From Sphaerotilus natans (GTDB taxonomy: Bacteria > Pseudomonadota > Gammaproteobacteria > Burkholderiales > Burkholderiaceae_C), in NCBI RefSeq assembly GCF_900156335.1, contig NZ_FTMZ01000005.1, positions 62,001 to 126,000 of the forward strand: a stretch of DNA of 64,000 nucleotides, written 5' to 3'. The position numbers were made by a program, and so were the translations under genes. Below the pieces are notes generated by a model that was given only the letters and a program-made list of their open reading frames with translations, did not search any database and was not told the origin of the DNA. Position 1 is the first letter of the stretch. Every line of letters starts with the position of its first letter. This document shows, piece after piece, positions 12,101 to 20,768 of this stretch.

Positions 12101-13005
12101 GCGCCGGTGTCGGGCTGCAGCACCAGCCGCTCGGCCAGCGCATCCTCGGCCCAGGCGACGATCTGGGCATGCCATTTCTCGAGCGACTTCGGATTGACCT
12201 TGACGCCGTTGAACGGCGGCTTCGGTCCGTTCTGCTGGCGAAAGATCCAGGTGAACATCGCCTCGGCGCGCTCGACCCAGCCGGCCTTGAGCGCCAGCAG
12301 CCGCGCGCGGCGCGTCTCGACCCAGCCGGGCAGCCAGTCGGGCAGCGCCTGCGCGCCGTCCTCGGCGCCGAGCAGCTCCTCGTGCATCAGCAGCGGCCGG
12401 GTCTGGCGGCCCATCGCCTCGGCATCGGGCCACTGGCGGTGCAGCAGCTCCAGCGCGGCCATCGGCAGCGGATAGACCTCGCGGCGCCAGACATCGAGCA
12501 CCGCCTGCTGCAGCAGCTCGGCCTCGTCGGCGACCAGCTCCTCGGTGAACAGGCTGCCGCTGTCGAAGGCATGCTCGCGCAGCGTGCGCTGGCACCAGGC
12601 GTCGATGGTGTGCACCGCCGCCTCGTCCATGCCCTCGGCCGCCAGCGCGAGCCGGTGCGCGGCGCGCGAGCGGGCCGCCTCGTCGGCGCAGTCGGCCGCC
12701 AGCGCCTGCACGAAGGCGTCGCCGCTGGCCGCCAGCGCTGCGGGATCACGGAACAGCCGCGCCGCCTCGATCAGCCGCTCGCGAATGCGCGAGGACAGCT
12801 CGCGGGTCGCCGCCCGGGTGAAGGTCATCACCAGGATCTGCGCCGGCAGCAGCGCACGCGGCTCGCGGGTGCCGTGGTCGCCATGGCCGAGCACCAGGCG
12901 CAGGTAGAGCGCCGCGATGGTCCAGGTCTTGCCGGTGCCGGCGCTGGCCTCGATCAGGCGCGAGCCGCGCAGCGGCAGGGTCAGCGGATCGAGCCGCTCG
13001 CTCAT
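9178..13005 (-). CDS. recB: Exodeoxyribonuclease V subunit beta, RecB helicase-nuclease
   Basis: RecB supplies the 3'-5' helicase, the only nuclease site and the RecA-loading domain of RecBCD. The start chosen gives 1275 residues beginning MSERLDPLTL, with Walker A ASAGTGKT at 20-27. The frame stays open upstream to 14151, but that part is the shadow of recC. Further motifs are the UvrD-type helicase block LIDEFQDTSPLQYRLFDRLY, the late motif VHKSKGLEYPVV, and the C-terminal nuclease motif with DYKSNHLG. Length agrees with E. coli RecB (about 1180). It overlaps recC and recD by 4 nt on each side, so all three subunits are translationally coupled. Confidence 0.95.
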   Translation of the reverse strand: MSERLDPLTLPLRGSRLIEASAGTGKTWTIAALYLRLVLGHGDHGTREPRALLPAQILVMTFTRAATRELSSRIRERLIEAARLFRDPAALAASGDAFVQALAADCADEAARSRAAHRLALAAEGMDEAAVHTIDAWCQRTLREHAFDSGSLFTEELVADEAELLQQAVLDVWRREVYPLPMAALELLHRQWPDAEAMGRQTRPLLMHEELLGAEDGAQALPDWLPGWVETRRARLLALKAGWVERAEAMFTWIFRQQNGPKPPFNGVKVNPKSLEKWHAQIVAWAEDALAERLVLQPDTGARRLTPDGLREALKKNQDCGEIPAAFAEFEALQAELAALEPPGPRLLRHAARRIAQRLEQLKRASAQFGFADLQRRLEQALAGEAGPRLREGILAQYPVALIDEFQDTSPLQYRLFDRLYRVADDDPATALLMIGDPKQSIYRFRGADIYSYLAVRRATAGRHHALGTNYRSTQALVGAVNAVFLQAEQRRPGEAFAFGTLAEPAEPGAGREATLPFEAVDAKGRSETLGRGDTALAALQIEWLPTPLPAEELRETLARRAAERIVDWLDDASLGFCRPGGEARRLAPGDIAVLVRNRREAEAVRRALRRAGVASVYLSDQDAVFDTAEARDLLRWLQAVAEPQDTRLARAAFATATVGLSLDELARLVHDDVAWDARLALLAQLRRIWQRQGALTLVRQTLHLLDLPARWLAGQEVADGERRLTNLLHLGELLQSASSRLEGEQAQIRWLAEQISGLGRGGAQAGSDERVVRLESDAELVQVVTVHKSKGLEYPVVVMPFAASARPVKKGDALFVERVDAQGRRRLDFAPDDEALAEAERERLREDLRLFYVALTRPRHLLWLGVGLVRRPRSQDEHLLHQSALGHLLGGGAAMTVDQVGQALQALCAFRPPDPFVAGAIEVTPLRPVTQRPQLQRRAPAHPLAEPPVYRAAFDRDWAVGSFTALVRDLKEATASPLPGADADAEIDAEVWDRSGLPALLADPRRQEQVREEWAVQPMGDAGVELATEAEAAWHRFPRGALPGNFLHELLQLLAQEGFDRRAEPAVRRMAERRCDRACHGERTDEVLDWMDAVLSAPLPPLGGAALEQVDALLPEMEFWMPSRQLDSAAFDRLCRQALLPGRERPALVPRQLDGMMMGFVDLVFEHDGRWWVIDYKSNHLGDRDADYDRTTLERAVLEHRYELQSVLYLLALHRLLGRRLGADYDPDVHLGGAICLFLRGIRGPERGCVLLRPPTALLRALDRALGVHEEGRT

Positions 13006-16000
13006 GCCGCGTCCTCCGCACCGGCCAGGCCGGCGCCTTCGTCCTCGTCGCCGCCCTCGGCGTCGCCCAGCGGCTCGACCGTCACGCCGCCGTCGCGCAC
13101 CCAGGCGTGCAGCGGCCCGTAGAGCGCCAGCGTCCAGCCCTCGAAGTCCGGCGCCTCGCGCAGCGTCTCCCAGTCGGGAAAGACCCGCGCCAGCGCCGGT
13201 TCCTCGCCCTCGCCGGGCAGCGCGCGGGCGCCCTGAGCGCCCTCGAAGGCGGCGCGGGCGCGCTCGTCGGCGCGTTCCTCGTCCAGACCCTTCAGCCAGG
13301 CCAGCGAGGTGCGCAGCGCCGCCGGCAGCGGCGCCTGGCGCTGCCGGCTCCAGCCCGACAGCAGCGCCTCGACCGCCTCGCGGGCGGCCTGCGCCGACGG
13401 CGGCTGCAGCCGCAGCACCGCATCGCGGCCGATCAGCCGGCCCTCGACCGCATGACCGCAGGCGGCCGCCAGCACCATCCGCAGCCACGGCCGCAGCAGC
13501 TTGTCGGCCTGCGGCGCCAGCGCGCCCTTGTCCGGGCCGGACGGCATCGGGCGGCACAGCCGGCGCGCCTCGATCGCCAGCCACAGCGGCGGCGCCTCGG
13601 CCGGCGCGCCGGGCTCGCGCCGCAGCGCGTCGAGCCAGTCGTCGATGCGCAGATCCTGGTGCTGCACCGCCAGCTGCAGCGGCCGCACCGGCTCGGACCA
13701 GCGGTGGCGCGCGCGCTGCCACTCGCGCCAGACCGGCGCGCTCTGGCGCGCGAAGCGCAGCCGCCACAGCTCGCCCAGCCCGGCCAGCGGCAGCTCGCCG
13801 CGGCGCGCCAGCCGCGCGGTGCGCCGCAGCAGCTCGGCCCGGCAGGCCGCCAGCGTCATCGGCGCGCCAGCCTCCAGGCCGCGGTCCTGGTCGAGCAGCT
13901 CGCGCAGCAACAGCGTCTCGTCGAGCGCGCCCAGCGCCAGCGGCTCGTCGTCGGCGGCCTGCACCGCCAGCGGCGGAAACTCGACATCCAGACGCTCGCG
14001 GAAATGGTGCTGCACCGGATTGCGCAGGAAGCGCTCCAGCCGCGCCAGCGTCAGCGGCTCGTCGTCGCGGACCGGGGCCGCAGCGGCAGTGGTCAGCGCC
14101 GGCCCGGGCAGCGCGGCGCCGGCCTGCGCGTCGGCATGGGCCTGGCGCCACTCGCGCGCCCAGGTGCCGGGCGCCGCGTCATCGGGCCGCTCCGCCTCGA
14201 AGTAGCGCCGGCTGAAGGGCTGCAGCGGGTGCTCGGTCGTCAGCCGCGCCGACAGGCCCGCGCCCCAGCCGGCGTCGAGGTGATCGCGCAGCTGCGCCAC
14301 CAGCACCGAGGGCGGCTGCTCGCTGTTGTCGCGCACGCTGCGCCCGGACCCGCTGATCGACAGGACACGGCGCGCCGCCAGCAACGCCTCGAGCATCAGC
14401 ATGCGGTCGTCATCGCGGCGAGCGCGGTCGCCGGGGCGCTGCGTGCCGGGCAGCGCCAGCAGGTCGAAGTCGCTGCGCGGCGCGCGGCGCGGGTAGTCGC
14501 CGTCGTTCATGCCCAGCAGGCAGACGATCTCGAAGGGGATCGCCCGCATCGGCATCAGGGTGCAGAACACGACGCCGCCGCCCAGGAAGCGGCTGTTCAG
14601 GCTCGGCTCGTCGACGCCGGCCAGCCAGCCCTCGCGCAGCACCTCCAGCGGCACCAGCGGCGCAAAGCCGGCGTCCTCGCAGTCGTCGAGCCAGCGCCCG
14701 AGCGCCTCGGTCAGCGAGGCCAGCAGCAGCCGGTCGGTCTCGTCGACCGGCTCGAAGAAGGTCTCGAGCAGCCGCACCGCGCGCTGCTGCCAGACCGGGG
14801 GCGTGGCCGGCGTGGCGGCCTCGCGCCACCACCGGCGCAGCGCGTCGATCAGCGCGGCCAGCGAGCCGGCGATGCCGGCGTCCAGGCCGCCGACCTCGTC
14901 GTAGGGGTCGATGTGCCGCCAGGGCGAGGTGTTCCCCTCGTCGCTCGTCGCCTCGTCGTCCGTCTGCGCGTCGAGGCGGCCGTGGGCATAGCCCAGCAGC
15001 ATGCGCCGCAGCCCGAACAGGCCGCTGTTGACCTCGCCGCAGGCGCCCAGGCCGAGGCCGTCGCGCTGCGCCGCGTCCAGCCCCCAGCGCACGCCGGCGC
15101 CCTCGAGCCAGCGCGCGGCGGTGGCGCGGTCCGCGTCCTGCAGCCCGAAGCGCGCCGCCAGCGCCGGCACGTCGACCAGATCGCGCAGCTCGCCGACGGT
15201 GCAGCGCTGGCGCGTGACCTTCAGCAGCCATTCCAGCGCCACCAGCATCGGCTGGCGCCCGCGCAGCTTCAGGTCGGCGATCTCGTAGGGAATGCGGCGT
15301 GCGTCCCCCGGTTGATGCTGACCGAAGACGGCATGGATCAGCGGCGCCCAGGGCTCGATGTCGGGCACCATCACGACGATGTCGCGCGGGGCCAGCGGCG
15401 CGCCGGGGCGGCCGTCCGGACCGGCGGGCGGCGCGGCCAGCAGGTCCAGCAGCCGGTCGTGCAGGATCTCGATCTCGCGCATCGCGCTGTGCGCGATCGT
15501 GAAGCAGACCGAGCGGTCGTCCGGGGCCAGCGGCGGCGCGGCGGCCTCGCGCTCGACGATCTCGGGCAGCGGCAGGCCGTCGCGGATCGCGCGCTGCACC
15601 CGCACCAGCAGCGGCACGCCGCGCACCGGATCGTCGGCCACGTCCAGATCCTCGTCGAACAGGTCGATGCGCGGCACCTGGAAGCGCGCCTGCGCGGCGG
15701 CCGCGTCGTCGAAGCGGTCGAGCATGCGGATGAAGTCGCGCCCCTGCCGGCCCCAGGCGGCCAGCAGCGGATGCGCATGCGCATGCATGCGGTCGAGCGG
15801 GATCTCGGCCAGGTCCAGCCCGCCGCGCAGCGGCTGGCGCCGCCGCAGCGTGCGCAGCAGCTCGCGGCCGTCGAGGATGTCGGCCCAGTGGAAGCGGCAG
15901 GGATTGGGCACCGCCAGCAGCACCTGCGCGCGCTGCGACAGGGCCACCAGCGCCTCCAGCGTCTGCCACGGCAGATGGCTGTGCCCGAACAGCACCACCC

Positions 16001-16730
16001 GGCGCGGCAGCGGCTGGCGCGGCGCGTCGCCCGCCTCGACCGCCGCGACGAAGCGCCGGTGCACGTCGCTGCGCACCGCGCGCCGGCCGCTCTCGTCGAG
16101 CGACGCCAGCAGGCCGTGCCACAGCCGCGCCTGCCAGCGCTGCGCCTCGGGCAGCGCCATCTCGCGGCCGTCGCCCAGGCGCAGCGCCTCGCGCCCGCGG
16201 CCCCAGTCGTCGAGCCAGTCGGCGCGGTAGATCTGGTACTGGTCGTACAGGTCGGCCAGGCGCTCGGCGAGCTGCAGCCGGCGCACCGGATCGTCGAGCG
16301 CATCGCCGCGCGCGGCGCCCGCCTCCAGGAACTGCCGCAGCGGCTCGAAGCCGGGCCGCTCGACCCAGCCGGGCAGCGCCTGCATCAGCCGCCAGGTCAT
16401 CGGCGCCTTGTCGAAGGGGGAGCGCGCCGGGGCCCCGTCGCGGCCGAGCATCGCCCGGTACAGCCGCCACAGGAAGCGCGCCGGCAGCTCCACCCGCGAG
16501 GCCGCGCAGACGCCGCTGCGCCGCGCCAGCGACATCTTCATCCACTCGGCGATGCCGTTGCTCTGCACCAGCAGCACGTCGGGCTCGAGCGGATCGAGCG
16601 GCTGGCGGTCCAGCCAGGCGAACACCGCCTGCTGCAGCAGCTCGAGCCGGTTGCCGTGCAGCACCAGCAGCCCCGGCTGGATGAGCGCCCGCCCGGAAAG
16701 ACGTGAGGTCTGCGATCCGCCGTCTTTCAT
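13002..16730 (-). CDS. recC: Exodeoxyribonuclease V subunit gamma, RecC
   Basis: RecC is the inactive helicase-like subunit that holds the complex together and scans for Chi. The protein opens with a family-typical block containing LLVLHGNRLELL, then VLLVQSNGIAEWMK, and about 1242 residues agree with E. coli RecC (1122). I place the start at 16730 because GAGGTG lies just upstream; an in-frame ATG at 16766 would add 12 residues. It is the first gene of recCBD and is preceded by a sigma70-like promoter. The stop overlaps the recB start by 4 nt. Confidence 0.93.
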   Translation of the reverse strand: MKDGGSQTSRLSGRALIQPGLLVLHGNRLELLQQAVFAWLDRQPLDPLEPDVLLVQSNGIAEWMKMSLARRSGVCAASRVELPARFLWRLYRAMLGRDGAPARSPFDKAPMTWRLMQALPGWVERPGFEPLRQFLEAGAARGDALDDPVRRLQLAERLADLYDQYQIYRADWLDDWGRGREALRLGDGREMALPEAQRWQARLWHGLLASLDESGRRAVRSDVHRRFVAAVEAGDAPRQPLPRRVVLFGHSHLPWQTLEALVALSQRAQVLLAVPNPCRFHWADILDGRELLRTLRRRQPLRGGLDLAEIPLDRMHAHAHPLLAAWGRQGRDFIRMLDRFDDAAAAQARFQVPRIDLFDEDLDVADDPVRGVPLLVRVQRAIRDGLPLPEIVEREAAAPPLAPDDRSVCFTIAHSAMREIEILHDRLLDLLAAPPAGPDGRPGAPLAPRDIVVMVPDIEPWAPLIHAVFGQHQPGDARRIPYEIADLKLRGRQPMLVALEWLLKVTRQRCTVGELRDLVDVPALAARFGLQDADRATAARWLEGAGVRWGLDAAQRDGLGLGACGEVNSGLFGLRRMLLGYAHGRLDAQTDDEATSDEGNTSPWRHIDPYDEVGGLDAGIAGSLAALIDALRRWWREAATPATPPVWQQRAVRLLETFFEPVDETDRLLLASLTEALGRWLDDCEDAGFAPLVPLEVLREGWLAGVDEPSLNSRFLGGGVVFCTLMPMRAIPFEIVCLLGMNDGDYPRRAPRSDFDLLALPGTQRPGDRARRDDDRMLMLEALLAARRVLSISGSGRSVRDNSEQPPSVLVAQLRDHLDAGWGAGLSARLTTEHPLQPFSRRYFEAERPDDAAPGTWAREWRQAHADAQAGAALPGPALTTAAAAPVRDDEPLTLARLERFLRNPVQHHFRERLDVEFPPLAVQAADDEPLALGALDETLLLRELLDQDRGLEAGAPMTLAACRAELLRRTARLARRGELPLAGLGELWRLRFARQSAPVWREWQRARHRWSEPVRPLQLAVQHQDLRIDDWLDALRREPGAPAEAPPLWLAIEARRLCRPMPSGPDKGALAPQADKLLRPWLRMVLAAACGHAVEGRLIGRDAVLRLQPPSAQAAREAVEALLSGWSRQRQAPLPAALRTSLAWLKGLDEERADERARAAFEGAQGARALPGEGEEPALARVFPDWETLREAPDFEGWTLALYGPLHAWVRDGGVTVEPLGDAEGGDEDEGAGLAGAEDAA

Positions 16731-16828
16731 GCCACCTCGGTGCCTTCGAAGCTCGCCATCGCCCACGGCACGCGGGCGTGCCTGTCCTGGAGGCGCGGCT
16801 TGAAGGTCTTCAGGACTGTCATCCGATC

Positions 16829-16857
16829 ACTGTATTTCCATCCATGTCGGTTGACAA
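16829..16857 (-). promoter_or_regulatory. Candidate sigma70 promoter of recCBD
   Basis: On the minus strand, TTGTCA (16852-16857) and TACAGT (16829-16834) are separated by 17 bp, close to the sigma70 consensus. Transcription would start near 16822, leaving a leader of roughly 90 nt before recC. The 155-nt gap between the hydroxy-acid dehydrogenase stop and recC holds nothing else recognised. Confidence 0.55.
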
Positions 16858-16885
16858 GGCGTTGCGGCGGGAAGCCGGGTCCGAG

Positions 16886-17986
16886 TCAGCGGCGTGGCGA
16901 CAGCGCGGAGGCGGCCTCGGCCAGGCAGCGGCAGCCGGTCAGCGCCATCGCGATCTCCAGCTCGTCGCGCAGCAGGCGCAGCATGTGGGCCACGCCCTGC
17001 GCACCGGCCACCGCCAGCGCGTGCACCTGCGGGCGGCCCACCAGCACCGCGCGCGCGCCCAGGCCCAGCGCCTTGAGCACATCGGTGCCGCGGCGGATGC
17101 CGCCATCGACCAGCACCGGCAGCCCGTCCGCCGCCGCGACGATGCGCGGCAGCAGCTCGGCGGTGGCCGGCAGGGTGTCGAGCGTGCGCCCGCCGTGGTT
17201 GGAGACGATCAGGCCGGCCGCGCCGACCTGGCGCGCCAGCCCGGCGTCGTCCGGGTGCGTGATGCCCTTGAGCAGCACCGGCAGCCGGGTCTGGCCGACC
17301 AGCCAGGCCACGTCGTCCCAGGTCGGCATGTCGGCCAGCAGGCCGTCGAAGAGCGCGCTCTGGCCCGGCCGGAGCGCCGGTGCCGGCGGCAGGCGCAGGC
17401 CCTCCAGATGCACCGCGCGCACGCCCGGCGGCAGCCGGAAGCCGGCGCGGCGCTCGCGGTCGCGCGCGCCGCTGACGGGCGCGTCCACCGTCAGCACCAG
17501 CGCCTCGCAGCCGGCCGCTTCGGCACGGCGCACCAGCGCCAGCGTGAAGTCGCGGTCCGGCTGGATGTAGACCTGGAACCACAGCGGCCCGGACTCTGGA
17601 TCGCGGCGAACGATGTGCGCCACCGTCTCGACCGGCACGCTCGACTGGGTGCTCAGCACCATGCCGGCCTGCAGCGCGGCCGCCGCCTGCGCGGTGGCGA
17701 TCTCGCCATCCGGATGCGCCAGGCGCTGATAGGCCACCGGCGCGAGCAGCACCGGATGCGCCAGCGTGCGCCCGAGCAGCTCGACGCGGGTGTGCGCGCC
17801 GGCCATCGGGCGCAGCACGCGCGACTGCAGCCCGATCTGCCGCCAGGCCTGCAGATTGGCCGCGAGCGTCAGCTCGTCGGCCGCGCCGCCGTCGAAATAG
17901 GCGCGGGCCTGCGCGTCGAGCCGCTCGGCCGCCGCGGCGGCGTAGTCGGGCAAGGCGACCGGCAGCATCACCGGCAGCGGCGTCAC
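16886..17986 (-). CDS. FMN-dependent alpha-hydroxy-acid dehydrogenase/oxidase
   Basis: This 366-residue TIM-barrel flavoprotein belongs to the L-lactate dehydrogenase / glycolate oxidase / mandelate dehydrogenase family, which oxidises 2-hydroxy acids to 2-keto acids. Visible family motifs are the N-terminal YFDGGAADE, PVLLAPVAYQRL, QVYIQPDRD, the catalytic-His motif SNHGGRTLDT (around residue 250), VDGGIRRGTD and the FMN-binding GRP. The start is GTG, and GTGA overlaps the exbD stop, so translation is coupled to the ExbD gene. Its place at the end of an iron-uptake operon is unusual for a catabolic enzyme. The natural substrate cannot be deduced. Length is normal for the family. Confidence 0.88.
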   Translation of the reverse strand: MTPLPVMLPVALPDYAAAAAERLDAQARAYFDGGAADELTLAANLQAWRQIGLQSRVLRPMAGAHTRVELLGRTLAHPVLLAPVAYQRLAHPDGEIATAQAAAALQAGMVLSTQSSVPVETVAHIVRRDPESGPLWFQVYIQPDRDFTLALVRRAEAAGCEALVLTVDAPVSGARDRERRAGFRLPPGVRAVHLEGLRLPPAPALRPGQSALFDGLLADMPTWDDVAWLVGQTRLPVLLKGITHPDDAGLARQVGAAGLIVSNHGGRTLDTLPATAELLPRIVAAADGLPVLVDGGIRRGTDVLKALGLGARAVLVGRPQVHALAVAGAQGVAHMLRLLRDELEIAMALTGCRCLAEAASALSPRR

Positions 17987-18399
17987 TGGTCGGGCTGGCT
18001 GACGAAGCCGACCTTGCTCAGCCCGGCCTTGGACGCATCGGCCAGCGTCTGCGCGACATGGCGGTAAGGCACATCCTGGTCGGCGCGCAGGTGGACCTCA
18101 GGCTGCACCGGCTTGAGGCCTTCGGCCTGGAAGCGCGCGGCTGCGTCCTCGCGGCTGACGCGCTCGCCGTTCCAGTAGCGCTGGCCCTCGGCATCGATGG
18201 CGAAATCGATCTTGTCGGGCACCGGCAGGTTTTCCTGGCTGGTGGCCTGCGGCAGCTGCAGCTTGACGGAATGCGTCAGCAGCGGCGCGGTGACGATGAA
18301 GATCACCAGCAGCACAAGCATCACGTCGATCAGCGGCACCATGTTGATCTCCGACACCGGGGCGCCGGAGGACTGACGGTCGAAACTGGCGAAGGCCAT
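17983..18399 (-). CDS. exbD: ExbD-type biopolymer transport protein
   Basis: This is a 138-residue inner-membrane protein with a short cytoplasmic N-terminus, one membrane helix (about 20-42, containing NMVPLIDVMLVLLVIFIV) and a periplasmic domain. The helix Asp in PLIDVMLVLL is the conserved proton-channel residue of ExbD/TolR. With ExbB it couples the proton gradient to TonB. It lies 24 nt after exbB and overlaps the start of the hydroxy-acid dehydrogenase by 4 nt. The tonB-exbB-exbD context favours ExbD over TolR. Confidence 0.93.
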   Translation of the reverse strand: MAFASFDRQSSGAPVSEINMVPLIDVMLVLLVIFIVTAPLLTHSVKLQLPQATSQENLPVPDKIDFAIDAEGQRYWNGERVSREDAAARFQAEGLKPVQPEVHLRADQDVPYRHVAQTLADASKAGLSKVGFVSQPDQ

Positions 18400-18423
18400 G
18401 GAGGTTCTCCGAAGTCAGCGCGA

Positions 18424-19236
18424 TCAGGCCGCGGCCGGACGCAGCGGACGCACGGCGCCGGCCTCGGCAGAACGGTCGCGGCCGTTGTCGGCCAGCGTCG
18501 AGCCGGTCGACAGGAAGGTCAGCAGCTCGAAGGCAAAGGCGTCGAGCTTGGCGTTGAGCACCCGGTTGCCGCGGTTGAAGGCGTTGTAGGCGATGACTGC
18601 CGGAATCGCCACCGCCAGACCGATGCCGGTCATGATCAGCGCCTCGCCGACCGGGCCGGCGACCTTGTCCAGCGTGCCCGCACCGCTCATGCCGATGGCC
18701 AGCAGCGCGTGGTAGACGCCCCAGACGGTGCCGAACAGGCCCACGAAGGGGGCGGTGGCGCCGACGGTGGCCAGCAGCGTCAGGCCGTTCTCCAGCCGGG
18801 TGGTCTCCTCGTCGAGCACCTTCTTGATGGTGCGGGTGACAAATTCCTGGCCGGTGCCGGCCTCCTGCAGCTTGGCCGCGCCGTACTTGGCGTGGTGGGC
18901 CTGGGCGTGGATCGCATGGGCCGCCAGATGGCCGAAGGGATCCTGCACGCCGTGGGCGCGGATCTCGGCATCCACCTCGTCGAGCGAGCGGGCGTTCCAG
19001 AAGAAGTTCAGGAACTTCTCGCTGCGGCGGCGGCGGATGAACTGCGACAGGCCCTTGATGATGATCAGGGCCCAGGAGGCCACCGACATCAGCACCAGCA
19101 CGCCCAGCAGCGCCTTGCCGACGAAGTCGGCCTGGGCGATGAAGTGGCCGAAGCCCATGGCCTGGCCGGCGGCGGCGGTCTGGGCGATCGCCTGGGTGGC
19201 GGCCGAAGCCGCGGTATCGGTCGTGGACGGGTTCAT
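18424..19236 (-). CDS. exbB: ExbB/MotA/TolQ-family proton channel protein
   Basis: The protein, about 270 residues from MNPSTTDT, has three membrane helices. The first is around 40-62 (GKALLGVLVLMSVASWALIII); the second and third lie in the MotA/TolQ/ExbB core with APFVGLFGTVWGVYHALLAIG and the final VAIPAVIAYNAF. It forms the pentameric stator around ExbD and powers TonB. A GGAAG ribosome site precedes the chosen ATG; the frame is open further upstream but that part overlaps tonB. It sits between tonB and exbD. Confidence 0.93.
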   Translation of the reverse strand: MNPSTTDTAASAATQAIAQTAAAGQAMGFGHFIAQADFVGKALLGVLVLMSVASWALIIIKGLSQFIRRRRSEKFLNFFWNARSLDEVDAEIRAHGVQDPFGHLAAHAIHAQAHHAKYGAAKLQEAGTGQEFVTRTIKKVLDEETTRLENGLTLLATVGATAPFVGLFGTVWGVYHALLAIGMSGAGTLDKVAGPVGEALIMTGIGLAVAIPAVIAYNAFNRGNRVLNAKLDAFAFELLTFLSTGSTLADNGRDRSAEAGAVRPLRPAAA

Positions 19237-19300
19237 CAGAGCTTCCGTTTCAGTCTGTTCGTTCGATTCGTGTGTGTTCTCGGGCGTTCGGGCCGCGCGC

Positions 19301-20047
19301 TCACTCCAGCTCGAAGGCCAGCGGCATCGCGATCCAGAACTCGAAGGGCACGCCGTTCTCGGTGCGCGGCTTGACCCGCGCGCCCATCGCCGCACGCAGC
19401 GCCGCCTGGTCGAGGCGGGCATGGCCGGAGGAGCGCTGCAGCGCCACCTGCTTCGGCGTGCCGCGGGTGTCGATCAATGCGCGCACGATCACGGTGCCCT
19501 CCTCCTTGAGGCGGCGCGAGGCCAGCGGGTACTCGATCTCGGGCACGCGCACCCAGTCGCTGTCGGTCAGCACCACGGTGCGCGGCGCGGCCGGTGCGGG
19601 TGCGGGCGGCGTCGGCGGCGCCGGCGGGGCCGGGGGAGCCGGCGGTGCGGGCGGCACCGGGGGCGCCTCGGGCGCGGGCAGCGGCGGCGGCTCGGCCGGC
19701 GGCGGCGGCGCGACGAAGGCCGGCTGCGGCACCGGCACCGGCGGCGGCTTGGCCGCCAGCACCGGCGCGGGCGGCGGCGGCGGGGTCTTCGGGCGCGGCT
19801 GGGGCGGCGGCGGCGGTTTCGGGGCCTCGGGCGTCGGTGCGATCAGATCGACCATCATCGGCGCCACCTCGGCCGCGGCCTCGCGCACCGCCGGCACCTG
19901 CAGCAGGGCCCAGCCCGCCAGCAGATGAGCGCCCAGCATCGAGCCGACCAGCACGCGGCGCGCGCCCGGGCCCAGCGCGTCGGGCGAGGCGCCGCCCAGG
20001 CGCAGCGGCGGCAGCGGTGCCGGCGAAAGAGGTGCAGTGGTGTCCAT
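19301..20047 (-). CDS. tonB: TonB energy transducer
   Basis: This 248-residue protein has one N-terminal membrane helix (about 31-51), a periplasm-spanning proline-rich stretch (about 70-155, many PPPPP and PPAPPAPP units) and a C-terminal TonB domain (about 160-248). The TonB domain holds YPLASRRLKEEGTVIVRALIDTRG and the final EFWIAMPLAFELE. TonB passes ExbBD energy to outer-membrane receptors such as the one encoded upstream. It starts 3 nt after the dioxygenase stop. The Pro/Ala stretch is low in complexity at DNA level too, so sequencing errors there are conceivable, but the frame is intact. Confidence 0.93.
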   Translation of the reverse strand: MDTTAPLSPAPLPPLRLGGASPDALGPGARRVLVGSMLGAHLLAGWALLQVPAVREAAAEVAPMMVDLIAPTPEAPKPPPPPQPRPKTPPPPPAPVLAAKPPPVPVPQPAFVAPPPPAEPPPLPAPEAPPVPPAPPAPPAPPAPPTPPAPAPAAPRTVVLTDSDWVRVPEIEYPLASRRLKEEGTVIVRALIDTRGTPKQVALQRSSGHARLDQAALRAAMGARVKPRTENGVPFEFWIAMPLAFELE

Positions 20048-20050
20048 CGT

Positions 20051-20749
20051 TCAGGTGTCAGCCCACAGGCGCAGCAGGTTGTGGTACGAGCCGGTCAGCC
20101 CGACCACGCCGGGATCGGTCTCGCCGACGGTGCTGCGCAGGTGCATCAGAAAGCGGTCCATGTCGTGCAGCAGGCGGCGCTGCTCGTCGCTGCGCACCAT
20201 GCTCTCGACCCAGAAGAAGCTGGCGACGCGGTGACCGCGCGTGACCGGCTCGACCCGGTGCACGCTGGTGCCGGGATAGACGACCAGGTCGCCGGCGGCC
20301 AGCTTGACGCGCTGCTCGCCATAGGTGTCGTCGATCACCAGCTCGCCGCCGTCGTAGTCGGCCGGATCGGCCAGGAAGAGCGTGCAGCTGATGTCGGTGC
20401 GCACCCGCTCGGGCGGCAGGCCGCCGCGCGGCGGCACATAGCGCACCGCGTTGTCGACATGGGCGCCGTAGGTGTTGGTCCGTCCGCCGTAGCGGTTGAA
20501 CATCGGCGGGAAGACCCGCTTGGGCAGCGTCGCCGAGAAGAACAGCGGGTGGCGATCGAGCGCCGACAGGATCAGCCCCTGCAGCGCCTGCGCCACCTCG
20601 CTGCCGACCGGCAGCTGCTCGTTGTTCTTGACCGTCAGGGCCTGGGCACCGGCGCTGACCGCCCCGTCCGTCCACGGCGCATCGGCCAGCAGGCGCCGGG
20701 CCTGCGCGAGTGCCGCGGCGTCGAGCACGGCGGGAATGCGGATCAGCAT
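20051..20749 (-). CDS. Fe(II)-dependent PKHD-type dioxygenase (PiuC/YbiX family)
   Basis: This 232-residue protein is of the 2-oxoglutarate/Fe(II) dioxygenase superfamily, PKHD-type. The iron ligands HxD occur in [11 protein letters not shown] and the distal His in [15 protein letters not shown], with the nearby Arg that would hold 2-oxoglutarate. PiuC/YbiX genes typically lie next to catecholate siderophore receptors, as here (19 nt from the receptor). Their exact substrate is not settled; a part in siderophore or iron handling is inferred from context. Length is typical (about 225-230). Confidence 0.92.
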   Translation of the reverse strand: MLIRIPAVLDAAALAQARRLLADAPWTDGAVSAGAQALTVKNNEQLPVGSEVAQALQGLILSALDRHPLFFSATLPKRVFPPMFNRYGGRTNTYGAHVDNAVRYVPPRGGLPPERVRTDISCTLFLADPADYDGGELVIDDTYGEQRVKLAAGDLVVYPGTSVHRVEPVTRGHRVASFFWVESMVRSDEQRRLLHDMDRFLMHLRSTVGETDPGVVGLTGSYHNLLRLWADT

Positions 20750-20768
20750 GGTGCCGGGCCCTTTCCGA

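Noticed and set aside
8593-13122. A 1509-residue open frame on the + strand opposite recD and recB
   Set aside because: It is antisense to two clear genes, is rich in Arg, Gln and Ala as expected of high-GC shadows, and shows no family motif.
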